Below, in pieces: positions 54,888-63,007 of a stretch of DNA of 64,000 nucleotides. The position numbers were made by a program, and so were the translations under genes. Source of the DNA: Hoeflea_A sp965216535 (GTDB lineage: Bacteria; Pseudomonadota; Alphaproteobacteria; Rhizobiales; Rhizobiaceae); NCBI GenBank assembly GCA_965216535.1, contig OZ244175.1:1550001-1614000 (forward strand), read 5' to 3'. Each line of letters begins with the position of its first letter. The first letter of the stretch is position 1. Below the pieces are notes generated by a model that was given only the letters and a program-made list of their open reading frames with translations, did not search any database and was not told the DNA's origin.

Positions 54888-56359
54888 CAGCCGCTTGTTC
54901 CTTCGGTAAAGGATGCCTGCAGGACCTTGGCTTCCGTCATTTCGTGCCGCCCGAGATCGGCAACGATCCGGCCATCGCGGAACACATAGACGTGGTCGCA
55001 ATGTTTGAGTTCGTCCATCTCGGTCGTGTACCAGACGAACGTCCGGCCCTTGTCCGCCTCTTCGCGAATGATCGAGTAAACCTCCTGTTTTGTGCCTATG
55101 TCGACGCCACGCATCGGATCATCCATCAGAAGGACATCGGCGCTTGACGCCAGCGCTCGCGCAAACAGCGCCTTTTGCTGGTTGCCGCCCGAGAGCGACA
55201 GGATGTTGTTGTTCATATCGGGCGTGCGGATCCCGATCCGGTCCTTCCATTCGCTGCCCAGTTGGGCTTCCTTGCCTGCATCGATGAGCAACCGGTCAAG
55301 CATCTGCCTGAGCGACGATACTGTCGTGTTCTTGACGATGGACCAGAGCGGAAAGACACCATCGGTCTGGCGGTCGCCGGCAACAAAACCGGCTTCCTTG
55401 TCGATGCTGACGTGATTGGTCTTGCCGTGAGATGCCTCGAAAACCTCGATCAGTGTATCGGTCTGCCCTTGCCCGGCGAGGCCAGCGAGCCCGACGATTT
55501 CGCCCTCGTGGACGGTCAGCCTGATGTCGTCCGTGCCTGTCGATCGGCTATCGACAACGATGCTGCGATCGTTCCGGTCAAAGGCATCTGCCGTATCGGA
55601 TTGCTTTTCCTCAGCAATCACCGACCCCATGGTTTCGACCAACCGGTCGCGGTCGAAACTGCTTGCGGCGTCGTTGGCCACGATCCCGCCGTCGCGCATG
55701 ACCACGATCCGATCGGAAACCGAGAGGATCTCACCCAGAAGATGCGATATCAGGATGACGCTGCCGCCCGATTTCGTATAATTTCGAATGAAAGCAATGA
55801 GTTGCTCGGCCGCTACCTGGTCGAGCGATGAGGTGGGTTCGTCGAGGATAACGAGGTTGATCTCGGTGTCCGTCACCGTGAACGCGCGGGCGATCTCGAC
55901 CATTTGGCGGCGGGTGATCGACAGGTCGCCGACGAGATCTCCGGGGCGAATCCCATGCTCCGGAAAGATGGCATCAAGGCTTGCGGATATCAGTTTTGTC
56001 GAGCGGCTGTTCCAGGACCAGCCACGCAGAGAGGGATGGGCGATCCGGGTGTTTTCGGCCACGGTCAGGTTGGGGCAAAGCGACAGTTCCTGAAAGACAC
56101 AGCGCAGGCCGCAATTCTTGGCCTCCAAAGCGTCGTAACGGGCCGATACCGATCGTCCTGCGACACTCATTTGGCCGTTGTCGCGGCGAACGACACCAGC
56201 CAGGATGTTCATGAGAGTCGATTTTCCGGCACCATTGTGGCCGACGAGGCCAATACATTCGCCGGCTTTGACGGCGAATTCCACGTCCTGCAAGGCTCGA
56301 ACGGCGCCGAAACTCTTTTCGACGCCGTCCAGCTCGACCACAGCCGTGCCGCTTTCCAT
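54887..56359 (-). CDS. Ribose-type ABC transporter ATPase (two ABC domains)
   Basis: This 490-residue RbsA-type tandem ATPase has a first domain with Walker A GHNGAGKST (about 40-48), a degenerate signature LSITRRQMVEIARA and Walker B LVILDEPTSSLD. The second domain has a degenerate Walker A (GLAGQGQTD), an intact signature LSGGNQQKALFARAL and VLLMDDPMRGVDIG. Swapped degeneracy of this kind is normal for the family. The ATG at 56359 gives the usual MESGTAVVELDGVEKSFG opening. It lies 31 nt after the binding-protein gene. Confidence 0.93.
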   Translation of the reverse strand: MESGTAVVELDGVEKSFGAVRALQDVEFAVKAGECIGLVGHNGAGKSTLMNILAGVVRRDNGQMSVAGRSVSARYDALEAKNCGLRCVFQELSLCPNLTVAENTRIAHPSLRGWSWNSRSTKLISASLDAIFPEHGIRPGDLVGDLSITRRQMVEIARAFTVTDTEINLVILDEPTSSLDQVAAEQLIAFIRNYTKSGGSVILISHLLGEILSVSDRIVVMRDGGIVANDAASSFDRDRLVETMGSVIAEEKQSDTADAFDRNDRSIVVDSRSTGTDDIRLTVHEGEIVGLAGLAGQGQTDTLIEVFEASHGKTNHVSIDKEAGFVAGDRQTDGVFPLWSIVKNTTVSSLRQMLDRLLIDAGKEAQLGSEWKDRIGIRTPDMNNNILSLSGGNQQKALFARALASSADVLLMDDPMRGVDIGTKQEVYSIIREEADKGRTFVWYTTEMDELKHCDHVYVFRDGRIVADLGRHEMTEAKVLQASFTEGTSG

Positions 56360-56390
56360 TGCGGATTTCCCGTGGATCCCCGGTTGCTCG

Positions 56391-57407
56391 TTACTTCGCA
56401 GCGTCGACCACGGCCGCCGCTTCGTCAAGCGTGTATTCGACGTTGGCAACGCCGCCGGCCTGGGTGGTAGCCAGATTTTCCTCGAGCGTATCCTGGGTAA
56501 TCGTCAGGAAGGGTACAACGAGATCCTTTGGAACTTCCTTGCCGTCGAGGATCTGCTGGGCGACCCAGAACGCAAGGGTGGACACGCCCGGTGCGATCGA
56601 AACCGACATGGTCTCGTAGCCGTTGGCGTCCTTCTGTTCTTTCCACCAGGTCAACTCGTCGTGACGGTTGCCCATGACAATGATCGGTGTATCGCGACCG
56701 GCGGCCTTGAAAGCCTGGGCAGCGCCATAACCGTCACCACCCTGTGTGACCACACCGACGATTTCGGGCATGCTGGGAAGAATACCCGCAACTGCCTTCT
56801 GGGCGACATCCTGTGCCCAGTTGCCGTGCACCGAACCGGATATCTTGAACTGGCTGTTTTCACCGACACCTTCGTGGATGCCGCCAGAGATGGCATCGTC
56901 GACAAAGACGCCGGCGAGCCCGCGGATTTCAAGGAGGTTGCCACCATCTGCCAGGCGGCCGGCGAGGTATTCTACCTGCACCTTGCCCATGTTGTGGAAG
57001 TCGACCGCGATGCGCCAGGCACACGGCTCGGTGACGATCCCGTCAAAGGAAACGACGACCACACCGGCGTCGCAAGCTTCCTTGACAGCGCCGTTTAATC
57101 CTTCCGGCGACGCGGCGTTGATGACGATCGCATCATAGCCCTGCAGAATCAGGTTCTGGATTTGCGCCGCTTGCTCGGTCACCTGGTTTTCAGCGGTTGT
57201 GAAAGCATCGGCGGCTGAAACGACTCCGTCTTTCTGAGCCTGGCCCGCGACCTTTTCCCAACTGCCGAGCATCGCCTGACGCCAGGAGTTACCGGCGTAG
57301 TTGTTGGACAGGGCAATGCGTTTGTCGGACGTGTCGGCGAGTGCCGGCGCTGTCAAAGCGGTGATCGCAACGCCCAGACCCAATACGCTTGCAGTCAATT
57401 TTCTCAT
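56391..57407 (-). CDS. Ribose-type ABC transporter substrate-binding protein
   Basis: This 338-residue periplasmic receptor has a signal peptide at residues 1-24 (ending APALA) and a Peripla_BP_4 fold: RIALSNNYAGNSWRQAMLGS, then LILQGYDAIVINAASPEGLN near residues 92-111 and VVVVSFDGIVTEP. The ATG at 57407 has GGAGGATGAC immediately before it. It heads the transporter operon. No promoter is clear in the 271-nt gap to the response-regulator gene. Confidence 0.93.
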   Translation of the reverse strand: MRKLTASVLGLGVAITALTAPALADTSDKRIALSNNYAGNSWRQAMLGSWEKVAGQAQKDGVVSAADAFTTAENQVTEQAAQIQNLILQGYDAIVINAASPEGLNGAVKEACDAGVVVVSFDGIVTEPCAWRIAVDFHNMGKVQVEYLAGRLADGGNLLEIRGLAGVFVDDAISGGIHEGVGENSQFKISGSVHGNWAQDVAQKAVAGILPSMPEIVGVVTQGGDGYGAAQAFKAAGRDTPIIVMGNRHDELTWWKEQKDANGYETMSVSIAPGVSTLAFWVAQQILDGKEVPKDLVVPFLTITQDTLEENLATTQAGGVANVEYTLDEAAAVVDAAK

Positions 57408-57678
57408 GTCATCCTCCAATGGCTCAAAGTTCGGACCTACCAATCGATCCGGGAGAGCGTGCCGTCGGGCCATGACCACGGTCCGCCCCAAAATCCTCCC
57501 GCAAACGCCGATCCTCAGGCATTTGCGTGCCCGGGAGACCCACCCAGGTCTCAGAGCAGTTCAAACGCTACGGTCTGACCGGCGCGTGGAAAAGCTGCCA
57601 ATGCGGTTTTGTTTCTGCGCGTTCACGCGGGCCAATCGGCGGATTTCCGCAAATGATCCAAACTTATCACCCTTTGCT

Positions 57679-58407
57679 CTAGACGAGGTGCTTGTCCAGC
57701 CACGCCTTGAGGTGCTCTTCCCCCAGCGCCAACCCCTCGACGTTCAACAGTCCTCGCGAGAAAGCCACGGCTACGGCGCGCGTTCGGGAGTTGAAGGCGG
57801 GGCCGACTTCACCGTCGACAGGCGTCTGGTCGATACCGAGCTTTTCGTAGAGGTGTTTCAACCGGCTTTGCACGCCTCGGGTCGAGATTGAGCGGCGCGC
57901 GGCGATCGCCTTGTCCGTCATACCGAGGGCAATATCCATCAAGACCTCGAACTCGGCGTCACTCAGACCCTCGTGGATGTTTTCACTGCGCTGCTGGACG
58001 CCACGTATCTCCCGGTCGATGATGCATTGATCTTCCTGGAAGACGCCGCGCAAGGCCAGCTCCAACCGCTGCTCGCTGGCCGTCTTCAGAAGATAGCCAT
58101 AGACGGCCTCCTTGGGCACAATGCGGGAAATGCCGCGAACATAGGCCTCATCCGCATAGTTCGACCAGAACAGGATGCGCATCGTCGCCTGTTTGCGCCA
58201 GATCACGCTTGCCGCCGCAACTCCGCTCGTATTGGGCATCTGCATGTCCATGATTATGCCGTCGATTTCCTCTCCGGCCACCACGTCCATCGCCGCCTGG
58301 CCGTCCGCGGCCTCGAATATTCGATCGCATTCCGGCATCGCTTCGGTCACTGTCTTTTTGAGGAACGACCGGTGAAAAGGATCGTCTTCGGCGATTAGAA
58401 GATTCAT
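57679..58407 (-). CDS. LuxR-type (NarL family) response regulator
   Basis: This 242-residue two-component regulator has a receiver domain (about 1-120) with acidic pocket EDD (residues 7-9) and phospho-acceptor Asp53 in IIMDMQMP, then a LuxR HTH (LSDAEFEVLMDIALGMTDKAIA, then RGVQSRLKHLYEKLG, about 150-200) and a C-terminal extension of about 40 residues beyond the HTH. The start overlaps the kinase stop (ATGA). It probably controls the adjacent ribose-type transporter and/or the divergent lactonase. Confidence 0.9.
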   Translation of the reverse strand: MNLLIAEDDPFHRSFLKKTVTEAMPECDRIFEAADGQAAMDVVAGEEIDGIIMDMQMPNTSGVAAASVIWRKQATMRILFWSNYADEAYVRGISRIVPKEAVYGYLLKTASEQRLELALRGVFQEDQCIIDREIRGVQQRSENIHEGLSDAEFEVLMDIALGMTDKAIAARRSISTRGVQSRLKHLYEKLGIDQTPVDGEVGPAFNSRTRAVAVAFSRGLLNVEGLALGEEHLKAWLDKHLV

Positions 58408-59681
58408 GTGCCTGTCTCTTGTTCGGCAAAGTCGAGGGCGGTCTGGACGCCGACGCCTGGGGGAATTGCCAATATGCCTTGCGGTACGCAGAGCAAAATG
58501 GAGGTTACATCGTCATCGTGCCGAAAGCTGAGGTCGGCTGAAATCAATTCGGCTCGTACCTTCATGTTGTCGACACCGCGTTTGGATTCCGACCAGCCGT
58601 CATTGGGAGACTTGCCATCGTTTCGAACTTCCACAATGACATTGCCCCCGGCGGTTTCGAGAGAAACTGAAATCATGCGGCAATCGCTGTGCTTGACCGC
58701 ATTGGTCAGGGCTTCCTGAATGATCCTGAATATGGCGGTCCGAATTGTGTCCGGGCCATGATCAAGAATCCCGCCGGTGGCATCGGTGAGTGACGTTTCA
58801 ATCGCCCTGTCGGCGCCGGCAACCGCTTTCTCGAGCTGCGCCTCGATCGCCTGCTGCAGACCGAACAGCTCCAGGATTCCGGGCTTGGCATTCTCGATGA
58901 TGCGGCGAAGCTCGTCGGTACAGCGGGCGATACTGCGACCGATCTTTGCAAGCTCAGGCGATTCCGGACCGGCCTTGCGTGTAAGCTGTGTGACCTGCCG
59001 GTATATGCTCGAAAGATCGGCGAGTGTCTGGTCGTGCAACTCCATTCCCAGTCTCTTGCGCTGCTCCTCCATTCCCTCGGTCAGCCGTAGCGCGCCGCTC
59101 CGCAAAGCCTGTTCGCGGCCCTTGGCAGCGCCCTCGCGCAACGCCGCTTCACGCGCCTGTTCACCCATTTTGAGCGCGTAGATATAGGGAGAAATCAGGT
59201 CGGCAATTCTCCTGGCTTCTTCCAGATCAGCCTGCTCGTAAGCGTTTTTGGCATGGCTTGAAATGTTGAGCGATCCGTGCACGACCCCGTGGACGTTCAG
59301 CGGCACATGGATCCTGGAATGCAATTCGGCCTCGTAAATCGGAGCATCGAATGCCCCGTCGAAATGGAATCGCGGATCTTCCCAGGCATCGCTGGTCAGA
59401 ATAAATGGAATCTCTCCCAGAAGCAGGTCGCGGATCGGGCTCTGGGCAATGGGCCTGGACCTGCCGCCCTCGCTCCAGCCGGTTTCGACCCCAACTTCGA
59501 ACGCAACATGCCCGCCTTTGCGATCCGGGGTGATGATAGCAATGTCCATGTGGTCGAACGGCAGGATTTCCCGGATCTCATCGGCAATCCGGTGAAGCAC
59601 CTTCTGGAAATCCAACTGTCCCGCCACTGCCCTCGAGATCGACAGATAGCGATCAAGACTGTTGCTTTGATGCCGGCCCAT
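58404..59681 (-). CDS. Soluble GAF-domain histidine kinase, NarL-partner type
   Basis: This 425-residue kinase has no transmembrane segment. A GAF sensor domain (about 20-165) is followed by a charged helical linker (about 170-205, AREAALREGAAKGREQAL), a HisKA_3-like dimerisation box with acceptor His in GMELHDQTLADLS (about 208-220) and a HATPase domain (N-box QEALTNAVKHS; G-box RGVDNM). The ATG at 59681 follows GGGAGGAAAA; two earlier in-frame ATGs lack such a site. It pairs with the overlapping response regulator. A cytosolic metabolite signal is likely. Confidence 0.88.
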   Translation of the reverse strand: MGRHQSNSLDRYLSISRAVAGQLDFQKVLHRIADEIREILPFDHMDIAIITPDRKGGHVAFEVGVETGWSEGGRSRPIAQSPIRDLLLGEIPFILTSDAWEDPRFHFDGAFDAPIYEAELHSRIHVPLNVHGVVHGSLNISSHAKNAYEQADLEEARRIADLISPYIYALKMGEQAREAALREGAAKGREQALRSGALRLTEGMEEQRKRLGMELHDQTLADLSSIYRQVTQLTRKAGPESPELAKIGRSIARCTDELRRIIENAKPGILELFGLQQAIEAQLEKAVAGADRAIETSLTDATGGILDHGPDTIRTAIFRIIQEALTNAVKHSDCRMISVSLETAGGNVIVEVRNDGKSPNDGWSESKRGVDNMKVRAELISADLSFRHDDDVTSILLCVPQGILAIPPGVGVQTALDFAEQETGT

Positions 59682-59868
59682 TTTTCCTCCCATGGCAGGG
59701 CATTTCAGCACAGTTCACCGCTGCGGCAAATCCCTCAACCCTCTCCCGGGATGCGGGAATCCGCACGCAGCCCTTCGTTGTCGCGCAGCATATAGCCAAG
59801 CCTTCAGCGTTTTTCCGAACCCATGCGACCCCTAACCTTTGCTCGAAACGCGGACCGCAGAGTTTGAT

Positions 59869-60771
59869 ATGCAAGATCACATTGTCGTCGATGACCGGCG
59901 TTTTCTATCGCTCATACAGCCCAATGCCCGACTGGAGAAAGTCGCCGACGGGATGATCTGGGCGGAAGGTCCGGTCTACTTTCCGCAGGGCGAATACTTC
60001 ATCTGGAGCGACATACCCAACAATCGCAGCTATCAGTGGGCGCCTGGCTCGACCGTGCGGGTTTTCAGCCACAACGCCAATTTCTGTAACGGCCACACAC
60101 GCGACCGCGAAGGCAGACTGATCAGTTGCGAGCACTTGACCCGTCGGGTTTCGCGTCTTGAGCATGACGGTTCCATCACTGTGATCGCTGACAGTTATGC
60201 CGGAAAGAGGCTCAATTCACCCAACGATGTGGTGGTGAAATCCGACGGCAGCATCTGGTTCACCGATCCGCCCTACGGCATCCTCAGCGACTTCGAGGGG
60301 CAGGCCGCAGAGCAGGAACAGGACGGATGCCATGTCTATCGGTGGTCGCCGGACAATGGCGAGTTGACGATCGTCGCCGATGATTTCGTCAAACCGAACG
60401 GGCTTGCCTTTTCTCCGGACGAAAAGCAGCTTTACGTTTCCGATACGGGTTTGTCGCATGATCCCGATGGGCCACACCACATTCGCGTCTTCGATGTTGG
60501 CGACGACCAGGCCCTGACCAATGGTCGTTTGTTCGTCGACATTGCCGAGGGCGTACCAGACGGATTTCGCGCCGATTGCCAGGGCAACATCTGGACGAGC
60601 AGCGCCGTCGGGGTCCAGTGTTTCGACCCCGGGGGCGATCGACTCGGCATGCTGGCCGTCCCTGAGGCCGTTGCCAATGTCACCTTTGGGGGGCGCCGCA
60701 ACATCCGCTTGCTGATCACCGCGACAACATCGGTCTACACGACCTATGTTTCAGTGAAGGGTGCGACTTAG
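59869..60771 (+). CDS. SMP-30/gluconolactonase-family lactonase
   Basis: This 300-residue beta-propeller hydrolase has the metal-ligand Glu in WAEGPVYFP (about residues 26-34), the Asn ligand in NSPNDVVVKSDGSIWFTDPPYG (quoted in parts: SPNDVVVKSDG at about 120, FTDPPYG at about 137) and the Asp in LYVSDTG near residue 190. These fit a sugar-lactone hydrolase. The ATG at 59869 was preferred over TTG 59839. It is divergent from the kinase gene, so it probably belongs to the same sugar-response module as the transporter. Confidence 0.9.
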   Translation: MQDHIVVDDRRFLSLIQPNARLEKVADGMIWAEGPVYFPQGEYFIWSDIPNNRSYQWAPGSTVRVFSHNANFCNGHTRDREGRLISCEHLTRRVSRLEHDGSITVIADSYAGKRLNSPNDVVVKSDGSIWFTDPPYGILSDFEGQAAEQEQDGCHVYRWSPDNGELTIVADDFVKPNGLAFSPDEKQLYVSDTGLSHDPDGPHHIRVFDVGDDQALTNGRLFVDIAEGVPDGFRADCQGNIWTSSAVGVQCFDPGGDRLGMLAVPEAVANVTFGGRRNIRLLITATTSVYTTYVSVKGAT

Positions 60772-60775
60772 TCCC

Positions 60776-62068
60776 TTAGTTCGATCCGTCTCCAGATTGT
60801 TGTTCACCCGTAACGGCGTTTTCCTGCTCAGTCTCGTTGCCGTTCTGCTGCGGTTCGGCGGCTGGTGCCGCTGTCTCAGCGTCTGTCGGGGCGGGATTGG
60901 CGTTCGGATCCGGCTCGGCCGATTCCGTCCCGTAGTTGGCCAGATCGGGAGCCAAGGTTGTGGCGTAGGCTTGGCCCAGGGCTTCTGCCGTTGCGTCGTC
61001 GACGATGCCGGTAACGGGGAGCCTGAACCATTCCTGGAACTCGCGAACGGCTGCATCGGTTCCCCTGCCAAAAATGCCATCGACACCTCCCACGTCAAAG
61101 CCGGTGGCAACCAGCGCGCTTTGCAGGGCGCGCACGCGATCACCCCGCATCAGCGGCGATGTGAGCTGCAATTGTCCTTCAGCATCGTTGCTTGCAGGTG
61201 CAGCCGCCGAACCGGTTGCCGGAGCGGTCGCAGTGGATTGCTGGGCCGGTGAGACGATTTCGTAGACCTGTTCGTCCCGGTAATAGGTTGGTCTATAGAT
61301 GACGCCGTCACACAGATAGAGCAGTCCGTCCGGGTCCTCGATCCGCACGCATTCCTGGCGATTCGGGAGTGTCGCCACGTAGACCAAGGTCGCACCGGCG
61401 ACAATCGCAGTGTGATACCAGCCCCAGCGCGGATACCAGTAGTAGTTGCCCCAGCGCCAGTGCGGCGGGCGCACATATGGAGGACGGTAAACCGGCGGTC
61501 GCCAGTTCGGCGGACGCCAGCCCGGCGGACGATACCCCGGGGGCCGGCCGGGTTTTCCGGCGATAGGTGGTTGCGGCCGCGGCGGTCGGACACCGGGACG
61601 TGGCGGCCTTGGAGGCCTTGCACCCGGCAGTTGCGAAGGCCGTCCGGGTTTGGCCGTCGCTGGCGGCCGGTTGCCCGGACGTGCCGGTCTTGCTGGCCTC
61701 GTCGGCGATGGCGGTCGTGCAACGGGCCGCTGAACCGGTCTCGTTACCGCTGGCGGGCGCTTGTTTGGCCTGCTGGGACGAACCACCGGCTTTGGGGCCG
61801 GGCGGCCGGGCCTTGCTACGGGGCGACCGGCTGCCGGGCGGCTGGGACGCCCAACCGCTGGCCGACCGGGCCGGCCGGGAGCAGGACGCGCCGCCGGACG
61901 CGATTTGGCTCCACGAGGCCTTTGTCGCGGCTGTGCTTTGAAACCGCCAGCCCGGCCCTTTTGTCGGGCCTCCGCCTGACCGAAGCCAGGATCGGATCCA
62001 ACCAATCCCTCAGGTTGCGCCACGAGGGCGAAGGCCGCGATCGCGCAGATCAAACCGATACGTTTCAT
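60776..62068 (-). CDS. Secreted Pro/Arg-rich protein with peptidoglycan-binding domain
   Basis: The 430-residue protein has a signal peptide (about 1-30) and a very long Pro/Arg/Gly-rich low-complexity region (about 40-215) with GRP, RPA and WRPP repeats. A short hydrophobic/aromatic segment follows (WRWGNYYWYPRWGWYHTAIV), then a Cys-containing RIEDPDGLLYLCDGVIYRPTYY, and a PG_binding_1 domain (about 310-370, RGDRVRALQSALVATGFDVGG quoted in part as RVRALQSALVATGFDVGG). The tail is acidic and Gln/Asn-rich. Location in the periplasm or envelope is likely. The basic Pro-rich region could bind nucleic acid, teichoic or LPS acids; that is inference. It is translated 13 nt after the DUF2092 gene. 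Confidence 0.8.
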   Translation of the reverse strand: MKRIGLICAIAAFALVAQPEGLVGSDPGFGQAEARQKGRAGGFKAQPRQRPRGAKSRPAARPAPGRPGRPAVGRPSRPAAGRPVARPGRPAPKPVVRPSRPNKRPPAVTRPVQRPVARPPSPTRPARPARPGNRPPATAKPGRPSQLPGARPPRPPRPGVRPPRPQPPIAGKPGRPPGYRPPGWRPPNWRPPVYRPPYVRPPHWRWGNYYWYPRWGWYHTAIVAGATLVYVATLPNRQECVRIEDPDGLLYLCDGVIYRPTYYRDEQVYEIVSPAQQSTATAPATGSAAAPASNDAEGQLQLTSPLMRGDRVRALQSALVATGFDVGGVDGIFGRGTDAAVREFQEWFRLPVTGIVDDATAEALGQAYATTLAPDLANYGTESAEPDPNANPAPTDAETAAPAAEPQQNGNETEQENAVTGEQQSGDGSN

Positions 62069-62081
62069 CGATCCTCGCCCC

Positions 62082-62843
62082 CTATTCGGATTTGCCGGCT
62101 ACAGCCGGAAACGAAATTCGCACGTCATCCTCTTCAGGCTCATAGGTGAACTGGAGGGCCGAAGAATCCGGATCGAGATTCCAATCGGAGAAGTAAATCC
62201 GGTATTGTGGCCAACCTGGTTTGTTGCGTTCGGTGCCGATCAGCATGAGCGGCAACGGCGCCTCCTCATCGGTCGATATCCAGACTTGCCAGTCTTCTTC
62301 GGCCTCCGAAAAGGCAAGATGGTAGGCTGACCGGCCTGCAATCAGCGTGGCGCCCAAATAGGCACTGTTCTCGACGTTCTTGAGCAGATTGTCCGGCAGG
62401 TTGCGGCTGAGAATGGACCAAACCGGCAATATGGATTCGGAACGCTCTCGTGCGGCCTTGGCCAAGGCATCGAATCCGCCCTCAAAGCTCTTGCTGGCGT
62501 AGAAGTTCTCGTTTGGCGATGCGACGCTGAACTCCGAACCATCAAAGTAGAAATCGCGGAGCGTGTTGCCGTTTTCGGTCCGGAAAACGAACCCTTTACC
62601 GCGTTCCAGCACTGTGGTGCCGCTGCGCAGGTACGTTATTTTCTCCTGGCCGTCGACGACTTCGTCGTAACTGATGAACCAGCCAAAGGACATTTTGCTC
62701 TGTTCGGAGAGGAATGTCGCAGCGTTCATGGCGATTTCGGTCGCGCGGGGGTCGATGTTGCCCGGGTCTTGTTGGGCAGCTGTCGTGGCGGTAGCGGCGG
62801 TCAGGAAGAGTGCGGCTATTATCGGAGTCAAACGGTCAGTCAC
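62082..62843 (-). CDS. DUF2092-family exported protein
   Basis: The 253-residue protein has a signal peptide (about 1-23, ending TTAAQ). The mature part shows the DUF2092 pattern: ATEIAMNAATFLSEQSKMSF near 34-53, TTVLERGKGFVFRTENG near 80-96, FYFDGSEFSVASPNENFYA near 101-119, and a late beta-rich YRIYFSDWNLD. Members look like lipoprotein-carrier (LolA/B-type) beta folds, but the function is not known. It is paired with the Pro/Arg-rich peptidoglycan-binding protein. Confidence 0.85.
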   Translation of the reverse strand: MTDRLTPIIAALFLTAATATTAAQQDPGNIDPRATEIAMNAATFLSEQSKMSFGWFISYDEVVDGQEKITYLRSGTTVLERGKGFVFRTENGNTLRDFYFDGSEFSVASPNENFYASKSFEGGFDALAKAARERSESILPVWSILSRNLPDNLLKNVENSAYLGATLIAGRSAYHLAFSEAEEDWQVWISTDEEAPLPLMLIGTERNKPGWPQYRIYFSDWNLDPDSSALQFTYEPEEDDVRISFPAVAGKSE

Positions 62844-63007
62844 TATAGTTCTCCGCGGACGATGCCTTGTTGGAGCCTTTACTTCCTGCCCATCAGCAAC
62901 AGACAGTCGGTATGACCACGATCACGAGTTTGGCCCCATATCTGTGGCTTGGCAAGCTGGTCACTTTGTCCTCGGGCTCTCGGCATCGTTGAGAAACTTA
63001 AGGCCGG

